A stretch of DNA of 47,645 nt. It comes from Novosphingobium sp. GTDB lineage: Bacteria; Pseudomonadota; Alphaproteobacteria; Sphingomonadales; Sphingomonadaceae. A program made the position numbers and the translations under genes. Under the pieces are notes generated by a model. It ran no database searches, had not been told where the DNA came from, and was given only the letters and a program-made list of their open reading frames with translations. The DNA lies in the NCBI GenBank assembly GCA_023266625.1, contig JAHFPT010000032.1, positions 1-47,645 on the forward strand, in the 5' to 3' direction. Of the stretch, positions 39,910 through 47,645 are shown piece by piece (position 1 is the first letter of the stretch; the number at the start of each line of letters is the position of its first letter).

Positions 39910-42317
39910 CAAGGCAATCCAGGTGGCTCAGCCCGGCGGCATGGGGCAGGAAAGAGGTGAAGGCGGGTGATCGTCTGCCCTACGCTGCGCACCTGGACGA
40001 TACGACGCTGCGGCTGCGCGATGGCGGGCTGATGCAGGTGCTGGCGATTGCCGGCATGCCGTTCGAGACCGAGACCGCCGATCAGCTTAACCATATGCTC
40101 GGGGTGCGCGAAGTGATGTTGCGCTCGGCGCTCGATGGGCGGTTCATCCTCTACCACCACGTCATCCGGCGGCAGGTAGGTGTCGCATTGGCTGCTGAGT
40201 TCGACAGCCCCTTCGCCGCCGAGCTTGACCGGCAATGGCGCGAGCGGCTGGCGGCGCGGCAGCTCTTCGTCAATGAACAGTTCATCACCCTGGTGCGGCG
40301 CCCGGCGCGCGGCAAGGCGGGCTGGCCGGAACGGGTGGCGCGGCTGCTGGGCCGGGGCCTGGACCGCACCAGCGAGGCGGTTGACCCCGCGCTGCTGCGC
40401 GAGCTCGACGCCGCCAGCCAGGCGCTGCTCTCCACCCTCCAGCCCTATGGCGCGCGCCAGCTCGGCTGTTACCCTACAAGCGAAGGCATCTGCTCGGAGG
40501 TTCTGGAGATGCTGTCCGCGCTCTACAATGGCGAGATGCGGCCGGTGCTGCGCCCTGAGCCGGACGTCGATCTCGGCCATCATATTCCCTATCGCCGGCT
40601 CAGCTTCGGTCTCGATACGCTGGAGCTGCAAGGAGCGGGCGCGCATGGCTTCGCCGGCCTGCTGTCGGTCAAGGATTACCCCGGCACCACCCGCGCCGGG
40701 CTGATCGACGGGGTGCTGCGGCTGGGCAGCGAATGCGTGCTGACCGAAAGCTTCGCCCCCGCCGATCGCCAGATCGCCCGCGAGCGGATGGACCTCGCCC
40801 TTCGCCGCCTGCGCGCCGCCGACGACGATACCGCGACCGAGCGGCGAGAAATGCTCTCGGCCAAGGATGCGCTGGTCAGTGGCCAGACCGGGTTCGGCGA
40901 TCATCACCTCAGCCTGCTGGTCCGCGCGCCGTCGATGCCTGCGCTGGACGGCGCGCTGGCAGGCGCCGCCTCGGTGCTGGCCGATATCGGCGCGGTGGTG
41001 GTGCGCGAGGACATCAATCTCGAACCCGGCTTCTGGGCGCAGTTCCCCGGCAACGAGGCCTATGCAGTGCGGCGCGCGCTGATTTCGACGAGCAATGCGG
41101 CGGGCTTCATTTCGCTCCACGGCTTCCCGCTCGGGTCCATGGCCGGCAATCACTGGGGCCCGGCGATCAGCCTGTTCGAGACGACCAGCGCGACCCCCTA
41201 TTTCTTCAACTTCCATGCCAGCGATCTCGGTCATTTCACTGTGATCGGCCCCTCGGGTTCCGGCAAGACAGTGGTGCTCAACTTCCTCACCGCTCAGGCG
41301 CAGAAGCTGCGGCCCAGGACGATTTTCTTCGACAAGGATCGCGGCGCCGAGATTTTCATCCGCGCGCTCGGCGGCCATTATGCCCAGCTCTCGCCGGGTG
41401 AGCCGACCGGTTTCAACCCGCTGCAATTGCCCGACAGCGCGGTCAACCGCGCGTTCCTGGTCGATTGGCTCAAGGCCCTGCTCGCCTCGGCGGACAGTGA
41501 GGAGGAACGGCTGATCGTGACTGCGGTCGATGTCGCCTATGACAACGATGCCAAATTCCGCCGCCTGCGCTATTTCCGCGAGTTGCTCGCGGGCAATCGC
41601 CGCCCGGAAGAAGGCGATCTTGCCGCGCGGCTTGGCCCCTGGATCCATGATGGCCCCAACGCCTGGCTGTTCGACAATGAGAGCGACGCGCTCGATCTCA
41701 GTTGCCAAGTCGCCGGTTTCGATATGACCGAGCTGCTCGATGCCCCGGTGCTGCGCACGCCGGCGATGATGTATCTGTTCCACCGCGTCGACGAGCGGCT
41801 CGACGGCACGCCCGCGATGATTGTCATCGACGAAGGCTGGAAGGCGCTCGACGATGCGGTCTTCGCCGCGCGCATTCGCGATTGGCTGAAAACCCTGCGC
41901 AAGCGCAATGCCATCGTCGGCTTCGGCACCCAGAGCGCGCGCGATGCGCTGGAAAGCCGGATTTCCTCGGCGATTGTCGAGCAGACCGCGACGCAGATTT
42001 TCATGCCCAATGCCAAGGCGCAGATCGATGATTACTGCACAGGCTTCGGCCTGTCGCTGCACGAGCTCGAACTGATCCGCGCCTTGCCCGCGCAGAGCCA
42101 TTGCTTCCTCGTGCGCCACGCCAACCACAGCGTCGTCATCCGGCTCGATCTGACCGGCATGGACGAGATGCTGGCGGTACTGTCGGGCCGCGAAGCCTCT
42201 GTGCGGCGGCTCGATGCCCTGCGCGCGGCAGAGGGCGATGCGCCGGAGCACTGGTATCAGCCGCTGACCGGCAGGCCCTGGCCCGGGGCTGCGCCGCTGC
42301 ATGAGGCGGCGGAATGA
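39906..42317 (+). CDS. virB4: VirB4-like ATPase
   Basis: An 803-residue ATPase that drives pilus biogenesis and substrate transfer. N-terminal CagE/VirB4 domain (LPYAAHLDDTTLRLRDGG), Walker A GPSGSGKT (about residues 448-455), Walker B MIVIDEGWK (about 637-645), and the motif FGTQSARDAL, all typical. The ATG at 39906 overlaps the virB3 stop; the longer frame from 39834 lies inside virB3. It ends with a 4-base overlap with virB6. A 24-base stretch here (40168-40191) recurs inverted in virB6. Confidence 0.96.
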   Translation: MTRQSRWLSPAAWGRKEVKAGDRLPYAAHLDDTTLRLRDGGLMQVLAIAGMPFETETADQLNHMLGVREVMLRSALDGRFILYHHVIRRQVGVALAAEFDSPFAAELDRQWRERLAARQLFVNEQFITLVRRPARGKAGWPERVARLLGRGLDRTSEAVDPALLRELDAASQALLSTLQPYGARQLGCYPTSEGICSEVLEMLSALYNGEMRPVLRPEPDVDLGHHIPYRRLSFGLDTLELQGAGAHGFAGLLSVKDYPGTTRAGLIDGVLRLGSECVLTESFAPADRQIARERMDLALRRLRAADDDTATERREMLSAKDALVSGQTGFGDHHLSLLVRAPSMPALDGALAGAASVLADIGAVVVREDINLEPGFWAQFPGNEAYAVRRALISTSNAAGFISLHGFPLGSMAGNHWGPAISLFETTSATPYFFNFHASDLGHFTVIGPSGSGKTVVLNFLTAQAQKLRPRTIFFDKDRGAEIFIRALGGHYAQLSPGEPTGFNPLQLPDSAVNRAFLVDWLKALLASADSEEERLIVTAVDVAYDNDAKFRRLRYFRELLAGNRRPEEGDLAARLGPWIHDGPNAWLFDNESDALDLSCQVAGFDMTELLDAPVLRTPAMMYLFHRVDERLDGTPAMIVIDEGWKALDDAVFAARIRDWLKTLRKRNAIVGFGTQSARDALESRISSAIVEQTATQIFMPNAKAQIDDYCTGFGLSLHELELIRALPAQSHCFLVRHANHSVVIRLDLTGMDEMLAVLSGREASVRRLDALRAAEGDAPEHWYQPLTGRPWPGAAPLHEAAE

Positions 42318-43528
42318 AGCTGTGCCCCGCCTTTTCCGCGAACGGGCCGATGGGCATTGCCGAATCGCTTCGCAACATCGATTGCGTGACAGAAAACGCT
42401 GTCGAAACCGCATTTTCGCGCCTGTTCGGCACCAGCAGCGTGCTCAGCCAGGCGCTGACACTGATCCTGACGATCTATATCGCGATGCTGGCGATCAGCC
42501 TGTTGACCGGGCGCACCCAGCTGCGCCTCGCCATGCTCACACCGCGCATGCTGCAACTGGGGCTGGTGCTGACCTTCGCCACCTCCTGGGTCGCCTATCA
42601 GAGCGTCGGCTGGAACCTGCTCACCGGCGCGCCCGACGAGATCGCCGGGGTCATTCTCGGCAATAGCGGCAGCGCCACCCAGCTGTTTGCGCAAAGGCTC
42701 GACGTGCTGTTCGATGTCATCGCCAACAGCGCACATCTGGCGCAGAGCGCCAACGCTACGGCGACGGTCGGCACGGTTCCGGCGGTCGCCAATGTTTCGC
42801 CCAAACCTGCCGATCTGCTGTGGACCGCCAGCCTGATGCTGCTGATCGGCACGGTCGGCGTGCTGATCGTCGCGCGCATTGCCCTGGCCGCAGTGATGGC
42901 GCTGGGGCCGGTGTTCATTGTCATGGCGCTATTCCGGGGAACCCGCGGGCTGTTCGAGGGCTGGCTCAAGGCTGCGATCATGCTGGCGCTGACCCCGCTG
43001 TTCGCGGTGCTCATCGGCGGCGGCACGCTGGTGATGGCCGCACCGATGATCCGCAGCCTGGCGCAGGCCGGGGGACAGGTGTCGCTGGGTCTGGCGACCA
43101 ATATTTTTCTCGCGGCATTCGTCTATCTTGCGCTGATGGTGCTGGCGATGCGCGCAGCCGCGATAATCACCGGAAGTCTGCGGATTTGGGGGGGCAACGA
43201 GACTGCCGATGCGGCGGAGGACGGGCAGCCAATGCGACACCTATCTGCCGCCAATGCGCCGCCACAAGTCGGATTGGGCGCAAATGCAGGTGAGACAGGG
43301 TCACCTGCCCCCACCGACGACCGCGTCCGCGAGCTGGTGCGCAGCATCGGCAGCGGCGCACCCGCCTTGGCCGCGAACGACACCGCCTGGCCGGGCGACG
43401 ACCGCCGCACTGTTATTGTCCCTACAAGTCTGACCCTGTCCACTGAAAGCCCCTTCGCCCCGACCCGCGATCCCCGGATCCAGTCGCTGGGCCAGGGCTT
43501 TCGCGCGCCGCAAAGAGTCCCCGCATGA
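42314..43528 (+). CDS. virB6: VirB6/TrbL-like polytopic channel protein
   Basis: A 404-residue membrane protein with about six helices (ALTLILTIYIAMLAISLLTG; LGLVLTFATSWVAYQSVGW; ASLMLLIGTVGVLIVARIALAAVMALGPVFIVMALF; IMLALTPLFAVLIGGG; others). The segment ALGPVFIVMALFRGTRGLFEGWLK is typical of VirB6. The last 100 or so residues are hydrophilic and low in complexity, with short inverted repeats. It overlaps virB4 and virB9 by 4 bases each. No virB5 lies before it and no virB7/virB8 after it. Confidence 0.9.
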   Translation: MKLCPAFSANGPMGIAESLRNIDCVTENAVETAFSRLFGTSSVLSQALTLILTIYIAMLAISLLTGRTQLRLAMLTPRMLQLGLVLTFATSWVAYQSVGWNLLTGAPDEIAGVILGNSGSATQLFAQRLDVLFDVIANSAHLAQSANATATVGTVPAVANVSPKPADLLWTASLMLLIGTVGVLIVARIALAAVMALGPVFIVMALFRGTRGLFEGWLKAAIMLALTPLFAVLIGGGTLVMAAPMIRSLAQAGGQVSLGLATNIFLAAFVYLALMVLAMRAAAIITGSLRIWGGNETADAAEDGQPMRHLSAANAPPQVGLGANAGETGSPAPTDDRVRELVRSIGSGAPALAANDTAWPGDDRRTVIVPTSLTLSTESPFAPTRDPRIQSLGQGFRAPQRVPA

Positions 43529-44316
43529 AACGTCTCCTCGCCCCGATCCTGCTGTTGCTGGCAGCTCCGGCCCCCAATGCTGCTTGGGCCGAAGGCCGTT
43601 CAGAAGAGTTCACCTATTCGCCGAACCGCGTCTATACCGTCGCCGGCCAGCATGCGATCCAGACCTTGATCGAATTCGCCGAGGATGAAACCATCGAAAA
43701 TATCGCGCTTGGCGATGCCGCTGCCTGGCAAGTGACGCCGAACAGGCGCGCCAACAAGCTGTTTATCAAGCCGCTGTTTGCGCGCGGTCGCACTAACATG
43801 ACCGTGGTCACCGATCGCCGCCGCTATCTGTTCGATCTGGTCATCGCTGGCCCGAAAGGCCGGGCGATCTATGCGATCCAGTTCGTCTATCCCGAAGACC
43901 GGATGGCCGCAGCGCTGCTGGCCAGACGCACAGATGCCGTGCTTGGCGACGGGACTATGCTTTCCGGAGATCCGTCGCAGGCCGTGCCTGCATCGCCGCC
44001 CGCGCCGGAAATCAACAACAGCTGGCGGATGTCCGGCGACAGGCAGCTGCAACCGGCGCGGATTTACGACGATGGCGATTCGACCTTTATCGCCTGGAGC
44101 CCCAGCACCGAGCTGCCCGGGATTTTCGCCTTCGGCAACGATGGCAAGGAAGGCCCGGTCAATTTCACCGTCCGGGGTGACTATTTGGTCATCGACGGGG
44201 TAGCCCCGCGCTATATTTTGCGGCGGGGCAAGGCGCATACCACGCTGACCAATCTGGCACCGCGCGCGCCCAAACCGGTTGCAGCGGCGGCTACCACAGG
44301 CGAGGATATGCCATGA
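43525..44316 (+). CDS. virB9: VirB9-like outer-layer protein
   Basis: A 263-residue periplasmic protein with a signal peptide (LLAPILLLLAAPAPNAAWA). The N-terminal VirB9/CagX domain includes YSPNRVYTVAGQHAIQTLIEF and NKLFIKPLFARGRTNMTVVTDRRRYLFDL. The C-terminal domain has RIYDDGDSTFIAWSPSTELPGIFA and DYLVIDGVAPRYILRRG. It forms the outer-membrane core ring with VirB10, normally with the VirB7 lipoprotein, which I do not see. Overlaps virB6 and virB10 by 4 bases. Confidence 0.95.
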   Translation: MKRLLAPILLLLAAPAPNAAWAEGRSEEFTYSPNRVYTVAGQHAIQTLIEFAEDETIENIALGDAAAWQVTPNRRANKLFIKPLFARGRTNMTVVTDRRRYLFDLVIAGPKGRAIYAIQFVYPEDRMAAALLARRTDAVLGDGTMLSGDPSQAVPASPPAPEINNSWRMSGDRQLQPARIYDDGDSTFIAWSPSTELPGIFAFGNDGKEGPVNFTVRGDYLVIDGVAPRYILRRGKAHTTLTNLAPRAPKPVAAAATTGEDMP

Positions 44317-45437
44317 CTGCCCGTGCGCCCTTCGATGCCTCCTCCGACCCGCGGGCAATGCTTGGCGATGAAGTGCTGGGCGATGCCCAGACCAACCGCT
44401 TTCCGATCGTCGCCAGCCAGTTTGCGCGCCGGGATCGGGCCGGATTGATGTTTGGCGGCAGCATTGCCTTGCTGCTGGGTTCGGCAACGCTGTTTGCCAT
44501 GGCAACCAGCCGCCAGAGCGCAAAATCGCCCGCGCCGCCGCAGGTAGTCGAGACCCCGGCTGCCGGGCTCATGGCCCCTGCCCCAGCGCTGGTCCCGCCT
44601 GCCCCGGCACCCGCCATAACCGCGCCCGCGCCGCTGCCCGCTATGGCGCCGCCGCCGCTGCCCCCGCCGGTTGCCAGTGGCACAACGTCGGCGATGGACC
44701 GGCTACGGGCACCGGCAGTGGTCTTCGACAATGGTGCCTCTGCCGCAGGTAGTGCCCCGGCTATGGGGCAGGCCGCGCCAGTGGCGAGCGCTCTGGCAGC
44801 AACCAAGCCTTCGCGCGAAGGCATGAGCGCGGAAGAGTTGTTTGCCGAACGGGTCGCGGGCCGAGCCGATACCGCCACCGCCGACCGCATGGACAACCCT
44901 GCGACCACCGTCGCGCAAGGCACGCTGATAACCGCAGTGCTGGAAACCGCGATCAATTCCGACCTGCCCGGCTATGTCCGCGCGGTGATCAGTCAGGATG
45001 TCAAAAGCTATGATGGCCGCCGCGTGCTGATCCCGCGCGGCTCGCATCTGATTGGCGAATACAAGAGCGGCCTCGCGGTCGGCCAGTCGCGAGCCTACAT
45101 CCTGTGGACCCGGCTGCTGCGCCCCGATGGCGTGTCGATTGCGCTGGCTTCGCCGGCAACGGACTATTCCGGGCAAAATGGCCTTGGCGGCAAGGTCGAT
45201 GGCCACTTCATGAAGCGCTTCGGCGCGGCGATCCTGCTCTCTGTGATCGGCGCAGCTGGCCAGGCTGTGGGCGGCGGCAACGGCACCGTCGTGCTGGCCG
45301 GGCCGCAAGCCGCTGTGTCTGCCGGGGCGCAGCGCGACATCAACATTCCGCCGACGGTCAGGGTCAATCTCGGGCAGCCGATCCGGGTGTTCACCGCGCG
45401 CGATCTCGATTTTTCGGCCGTGAGCAACGGCCCGTGA
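44313..45437 (+). CDS. virB10: VirB10-like core channel protein
   Basis: A 374-residue protein with one membrane helix (LMFGGSIALLLGSATLFAMA, about residues 47-66). A Pro/Ala-rich periplasmic linker (about 70-130) follows, then the conserved C-terminal beta-barrel with LPGYVRAVISQDVKSYDGRRVLIPRGSHLIGEYKSG and GRAYILWTRLLRPDGVSI-like (SRAYILWTRLLRPDGVSI) motifs. It spans both membranes. Overlaps virB11 by 4 bases (GTGA). Confidence 0.96.
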   Translation: MTARAPFDASSDPRAMLGDEVLGDAQTNRFPIVASQFARRDRAGLMFGGSIALLLGSATLFAMATSRQSAKSPAPPQVVETPAAGLMAPAPALVPPAPAPAITAPAPLPAMAPPPLPPPVASGTTSAMDRLRAPAVVFDNGASAAGSAPAMGQAAPVASALAATKPSREGMSAEELFAERVAGRADTATADRMDNPATTVAQGTLITAVLETAINSDLPGYVRAVISQDVKSYDGRRVLIPRGSHLIGEYKSGLAVGQSRAYILWTRLLRPDGVSIALASPATDYSGQNGLGGKVDGHFMKRFGAAILLSVIGAAGQAVGGGNGTVVLAGPQAAVSAGAQRDINIPPTVRVNLGQPIRVFTARDLDFSAVSNGP

Positions 45438-46399
45438 ACGTGGCAACCGGCAGTTTGACCAGCGGCGTCTATCTCGCCGCGCATCTCGAGCCGTTCGCCG
45501 AATGGCTGGTCAATGACGACGTAACCGAGGTCCTGGTAAATCGCCCGGGCGAGGTCTGGCTGGAAGCGGCGGGTATCCAGGGGATGGTTCGCCACGCCGC
45601 GCCGCAGATCGACGACCGGCTGATCGAGCGTCTCGCGCAGCAGATTGCCCGCGAAACCCACCAGGGGATCAACCGCGAACGCCCGGTGCTGGCGGCAACC
45701 CTGCCGGGCGGCGCGCGGGCGCAGATCGTTGCCCCGCCGGCGACGCGCAGACACTGGGCGCTGGCGATCCGGCGGCACCGGCTGGTCGACGTGCCGCTGG
45801 ATGCCTACGATCATGGCGCTCTGCCGACCTTGTCCGAGCCGCAATGGCGCAGCGTTGATCCGGCAGCCGATCCGGTTGCTTTCCTGCGGGGTGCCGTGGC
45901 GCAATGCGCGACGGTGCTGATCAGCGGCGGCACCTCGAGCGGCAAGACCACCTTCCTCAACGCCCTGCTGCGCGAAGTGCCCGCGCAGGAGCGAATCATT
46001 CTGGTCGAGGACACGCCGGAAATCCGGCTGGCCCATGCCAATGCGCTCGGCCTTGTCGCGGTCAAGGGCGAGATGGGCGAGGCTCGGCTCAGCACCGACG
46101 ATCTGCTGCAAGCCAGCCTGCGCATGCGGCCCGACCGCATCGTGCTCGGCGAATTGCGCGGCAGCGAGGCGGTGAGCTTCCTGCGCGCGATCAACACCGG
46201 TCACCCTGGCAGCTTCTCGACAATCCACGCCAACAGTCCGCAGGGCGCGCTCGAACAACTGGCGCTGATGGTCATGCAGGCCGGGCTCGGCCTGTCGCGC
46301 AGCGAGACCATCGCCTATGCCAAAAGCGTGATCGATATTGTCGTGCAGCTCGAACGCCGTGACGGCGAGCGCCGGATTGGCGCGATTATGGTCAATTGA
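45434..46399 (+). CDS. virB11: VirB11-like secretion ATPase
   Basis: A 321-residue hexameric ATPase. Walker A GGTSSGKT (about residues 165-172), the Asp box ILVEDTPEIRL, Walker B IVLGELRGSEA and the His box GHPGSFSTIHAN are all present. The GTG at 45434 overlaps the virB10 stop; the longer frame from 45104 lies inside virB10. Last gene of the visible operon. No virD4 coupling ATPase follows. Confidence 0.96.
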   Translation: MNVATGSLTSGVYLAAHLEPFAEWLVNDDVTEVLVNRPGEVWLEAAGIQGMVRHAAPQIDDRLIERLAQQIARETHQGINRERPVLAATLPGGARAQIVAPPATRRHWALAIRRHRLVDVPLDAYDHGALPTLSEPQWRSVDPAADPVAFLRGAVAQCATVLISGGTSSGKTTFLNALLREVPAQERIILVEDTPEIRLAHANALGLVAVKGEMGEARLSTDDLLQASLRMRPDRIVLGELRGSEAVSFLRAINTGHPGSFSTIHANSPQGALEQLALMVMQAGLGLSRSETIAYAKSVIDIVVQLERRDGERRIGAIMVN

Positions 46400-46519
46400 A
46401 CTGTGCGGCGGCCATTATCCTATGGATAAGACCCCGTTAGCATTTCAAATTGTCATAGCGTTTAGATATTGCGGCGAGGCTGGAGCAGCAGGTTCCCTCG
46501 CGCAGCAGCTGCCTGGGCG

Positions 46520-47645
46520 ATGAAAGGCGGGTCGACGATTATGGCCGAGCGGATTGCGAATACCGACGCGTGCCTTTTGGCGCTTGATCCTGCGGATGGC
46601 TCTGCACCGGTCTCGCCGTCATCGGGTCCTGGCAAGCGCGACGCAGCGATTGGCCTGGCTGCGATTGCGCCGCTGGCGCTTGAGGCCTGCGGCGAGGGGG
46701 GATCGTCCGGCGGCGGCACGCCCACCCCGACACCAACCCCCACACCAACCACGCCGCCGTTAACGGCGGCCCAATCATCCCGCTTTCTGGCCCAGGCAAC
46801 GATGGGCGCTTCGAAAACCGACATCACCAATTTGCAGGCGACAACCATTACCGCCTGGCTCAACACCCAGCTCGGTCTGGCGCGGCCGCAGAAGTTCTGG
46901 GATTTCCTCGCCAGCAACGGCTATAATGTCGTCGCCAATATCAACAGCCTGGCCGGCTTCGATGCGATGATGTGGTCGCAGCTGATAGGCAGCAGCGACA
47001 CTTTGCGGCAACGGGTCGGGCTGGCCTTGCTCGACATGATAGTCGTCGGCATCGATGGCTTTTCCAGCAGCTGGCGATCGAACGTCATGGCAGCCTATCT
47101 CGATGTGCTGTGGGACAATGCTTTCGGCAATTACCGCGACATTCTTGATGGCGTCGCCAGTAGCGCGGGCATGGCCTACTACCTGACCTTCCTAGGCAAT
47201 CCCAGGGCCAATGCCACCACCGGTTCAGTGCCCGACGAAAACTTCGCGCGCGAACTGATGCAGCTGTTCACGCTCGGGCTCTATCAGCTCAATGCCGACG
47301 GCACCCAGGTGCTGTCGGGCGGCAAACCGGTGGAAACCTATACCCAGGCCGATGTCAGCGGGCTGGCGCGGGTGTGGACCGGATGGAACCTGGCGAACAA
47401 TGACAACACCACGCCCGATCGCATGCGGCTGCCGCTGGTGGCGACTGCCTCGCAGCATGAGACCGGGATCACCACCTTCCTGACCACCACCATTCCCGCC
47501 GGGACCGACGCGGCGACATCCAAGAAGCTCGCGCTCGATGCGATCTTCGCCCACGCCAATGTGCCGCCCTTCGTAGCCAAGCAGCTGATCCAGCATATGG
47601 TCACCAGTAATCCCTCGCCCGCCTATGTCGGGCGTGTCTCTGCCG
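46520..47645 (+). CDS. DUF1800 family protein, 5' part (truncated by window edge)
   Basis: A frame open to the window end encodes at least 375 residues. The N-terminal 60 residues contain a hydrophobic stretch ending GLAAIAPLALEACGEGG, which could be a poorly placed signal or lipobox, and then a Thr/Pro repeat linker (TPTPTPTPTPTTPP). After this the DUF1800 domain begins (SRFLAQATMGASKTDI, then DENFARELMQLFTLGLYQLN and VWTGWNL). DUF1800 genes are usually followed by a DUF1501 gene, which would be beyond the edge. ATGs at 46520 and 46541 are both possible starts. The 120-base gap from virB11 makes it a separate unit. Confidence 0.85.
   Translation, partial: MKGGSTIMAERIANTDACLLALDPADGSAPVSPSSGPGKRDAAIGLAAIAPLALEACGEGGSSGGGTPTPTPTPTPTTPPLTAAQSSRFLAQATMGASKTDITNLQATTITAWLNTQLGLARPQKFWDFLASNGYNVVANINSLAGFDAMMWSQLIGSSDTLRQRVGLALLDMIVVGIDGFSSSWRSNVMAAYLDVLWDNAFGNYRDILDGVASSAGMAYYLTFLGNPRANATTGSVPDENFARELMQLFTLGLYQLNADGTQVLSGGKPVETYTQADVSGLARVWTGWNLANNDNTTPDRMRLPLVATASQHETGITTFLTTTIPAGTDAATSKKLALDAIFAHANVPPFVAKQLIQHMVTSNPSPAYVGRVSA

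Noticed and set aside
39897-42413. 838-codon minus-strand open frame
   Set aside because: It is antisense to virB4, whose Walker motifs and family match are unambiguous; high GC keeps the opposite frame open.
1-47645. CRISPR arrays, riboswitches and rRNA genes
   Set aside because: I saw no regularly spaced direct repeats, no recognisable riboswitch core and no rRNA sequence in the window.

Overview
This is a GC-rich, gene-dense chromosomal segment with the style of an alphaproteobacterium of the order Sphingomonadales (Sphingomonas, Novosphingobium or Erythrobacter-like). The evidence is gene content and organisation: cytochrome P450s with DUF1254/DUF1214 proteins, chains of genes overlapping by ATGA, and dispersed palindromic repeats. 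The genus is an inference from family knowledge, not from a database search.

Layout. 1-1134: tail of an unknown gene, then a two-gene module resembling a HicA-like toxin plus HTH regulator with a palindromic operator. 1147-5500: an NHL/SMP-30 beta-propeller protein, a carboxymuconolactone decarboxylase-like protein coupled to AlgH/YqgE, a TauD/TfdA-type dioxygenase and a DUF3147 membrane protein. 5638-10705: a catabolic or xenobiotic set made of an SDR lacking its catalytic Tyr, a coupled SnoaL-like protein, a P450, a divergent alpha/beta hydrolase and a DUF1214 protein. 10659-15478: an EmrA-EmrB-outer membrane factor-TetR efflux operon with an operator-like palindrome at its head. 15636-16698: tRNA-Gly(CCC), two gene remnants and a TetR gene. 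16851-24088: housekeeping and mixed genes (GDT1-like membrane protein, pgl, Nudix, dinB, an orphan gene, a Bcr/CflA transporter, glpD), with two copies of a large folded repeat. 24093-28353: a compact operon ftsE-ftsX-ydcF-plsC-NRAMP. 28494-29615: MJ0042 zinc-ribbon protein and tRNA-Leu(GAG). 29886-38217: a second P450 cluster (P450, two DUF1254 paralogues, sulfotransferase-like protein, SCP2-like protein, aminoglycoside phosphotransferase-fold kinase, a DUF7064-like protein). 38322-38450: IS5-type transposase remnant. 38654-46399: a VirB-type type IV secretion operon, in the order virB1, 2, 3, 4, 6, 9, 10, 11. 46520-end: a DUF1800 gene cut by the window edge.

The most interesting signals are: (i) a reduced VirB operon with no virB5, virB7, virB8 or virD4 in the window; (ii) two 266-267 bp copies of a repeat whose long stems are perfect inside each copy but differ in sequence between copies, so structure rather than sequence is kept; (iii) a smaller repeat with the same property around a fixed ATTCAGATTT loop; (iv) the P450/DUF1254/sulfotransferase/SCP2 cluster, which looks like a small-molecule (possibly sterol-like) pathway of unknown substrate; (v) an SDR with Phe in place of the catalytic Tyr.
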